This document shows, one piece after another, positions 6,193 through 6,763 of a DNA stretch of 6,763 nucleotides. Every line of letters begins with the position of its first letter. Positions within the stretch are counted from its first letter, which is position 1. Below the pieces are notes generated by a model. That model saw nothing but the letters and a program-made list of their open reading frames with translations, was not told the DNA's origin and made no database searches. This DNA is from an uncultured Curvibacter sp. (lineage in GTDB: Bacteria > Pseudomonadota > Gammaproteobacteria > Burkholderiales > Burkholderiaceae), in contig CAMLNH010000156.1 in the NCBI GenBank assembly GCA_946481355.1, positions 1 through 6,763 on the forward strand, in the 5' to 3' direction. Both the position numbers and the translations under genes were made by a program.

Positions 6193-6763
6193 ATGGACAA
6201 CTATCAACAGCCCGATCCCTCGGGCCACTTCGGCATCTATGGCGGCAGCTTCATCAGCGAAACGCTGACCCAGGCCGTCAACGAGCTCAAGGCGGCCTAC
6301 GCCCGCTACCAGCACGACCCGGACTTCCTCGCCGAGTTCCAGGACGAACTGGCCCATTTCGTGGGCCGCCCCTCGCCCGTCTACCATGCCGCGCGCATGA
6401 GCCGCGAGCAGGGGGGCGCACAGATCTTCCTCAAGCGCGAAGACCTCAACCACACCGGCGCGCACAAGATCAACAACACCATCGGCCAGGCCCTGCTGGC
6501 CCGCCGCATGGGCAAGCCGCGCATCATTGCCGAGACCGGCGCCGGCCAGCACGGTGTGGCCACGGCCACCATCTGCGCGCGTTACGGCCTGGAATGCGTG
6601 GTCTATATGGGCTCGGCCGACGTCAAGCGCCAGAGCCCCAACGTCTACCGCATGAACCTGCTGGGCGCCACCGTGGTGCCCGTGGAGTCTGGCAGCAAGA
6701 CCCTCAAGGATGCGCTCAACGAAGCCATGCGCGACTGGGTCGCCAACGTGGACAACACCTTCT
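6193..6763 (+). CDS. trpB: Tryptophan synthase beta subunit, N-terminal part (3' end outside window)
   Basis: TrpB is the PLP-dependent subunit that condenses indole with serine to give tryptophan, in an alpha2beta2 complex with TrpA. The first 190 residues are present, of about 400 expected. They include [14 protein letters not shown] (12-25), the PLP lysine in HTGAHKINN (Lys92), the catalytic glutamate in AETGAGQHG (Glu114) and [20 protein letters not shown] (137-156). Lys92 and Glu114 are both offset by five from the Salmonella numbering, so the N-terminus is of normal length. ATG 6193 lies four bases after the trpF TAA; the only ribosome site is a weak AGG at 6182-6184 inside the end of trpF, again suggesting coupling. 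trpA probably follows outside the window, from general knowledge of this gene order. The end at 6763 is the window edge, not a truncation. Confidence 0.97.
   Translation, partial: MDNYQQPDPSGHFGIYGGSFISETLTQAVNELKAAYARYQHDPDFLAEFQDELAHFVGRPSPVYHAARMSREQGGAQIFLKREDLNHTGAHKINNTIGQALLARRMGKPRIIAETGAGQHGVATATICARYGLECVVYMGSADVKRQSPNVYRMNLLGATVVPVESGSKTLKDALNEAMRDWVANVDNTF

Overview
The window is a GC-rich stretch of ordinary bacterial chromosome, all genes on the + strand. It holds six protein genes in the order leuB (3' part) - asd - fimV - truA - trpF - trpB (5' part). From general knowledge, this order, the protein sequences and the FimV type point to a betaproteobacterium of the order Burkholderiales, probably Comamonadaceae-like. 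The family level is an inference. There are no mobile elements, CRISPR repeats, tRNAs or rRNAs.

Layout. The C-terminal half of LeuB (leucine synthesis) ends at 551 and is followed by a clear intrinsic terminator (578-603). Next, 552-826 is a gene-poor interval that looks regulatory. It has a TACAAT -10-like box, then a 33-codon open frame (634-735) whose last ten codons are [10 protein letters not shown], then overlapping alternative hairpins, then asd with its own Shine-Dalgarno. Asd makes aspartate semialdehyde, the shared precursor of Lys, Thr, Met and (through Thr) Ile. A Thr/Ile/Lys-loaded leader frame just before it is what a ribosome-mediated attenuator of the aspartate pathway would look like, and it is the most interesting item here.

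Asd (827-1966) is followed by a 214-base gap of lower GC with repeated GTTAG/GTTAAG motifs and a strong hairpin (2111-2139). Then comes fimV, which starts at TTG 2181 behind a good GGAGG. FimV is an 839-residue inner-membrane, peptidoglycan-binding hub protein used in type IV pilus/polar assembly in other bacteria.

Downstream of fimV the genes are tightly packed: truA 31 bases later (tRNA pseudouridine synthase), trpF overlapping truA by ATGA, and trpB 4 bases after trpF. These probably share transcripts, with trpF-trpB supplying two steps of tryptophan synthesis. All key catalytic residues looked for in the enzymes are present, and no gene appears broken inside the window; leuB and trpB are cut only by its edges.
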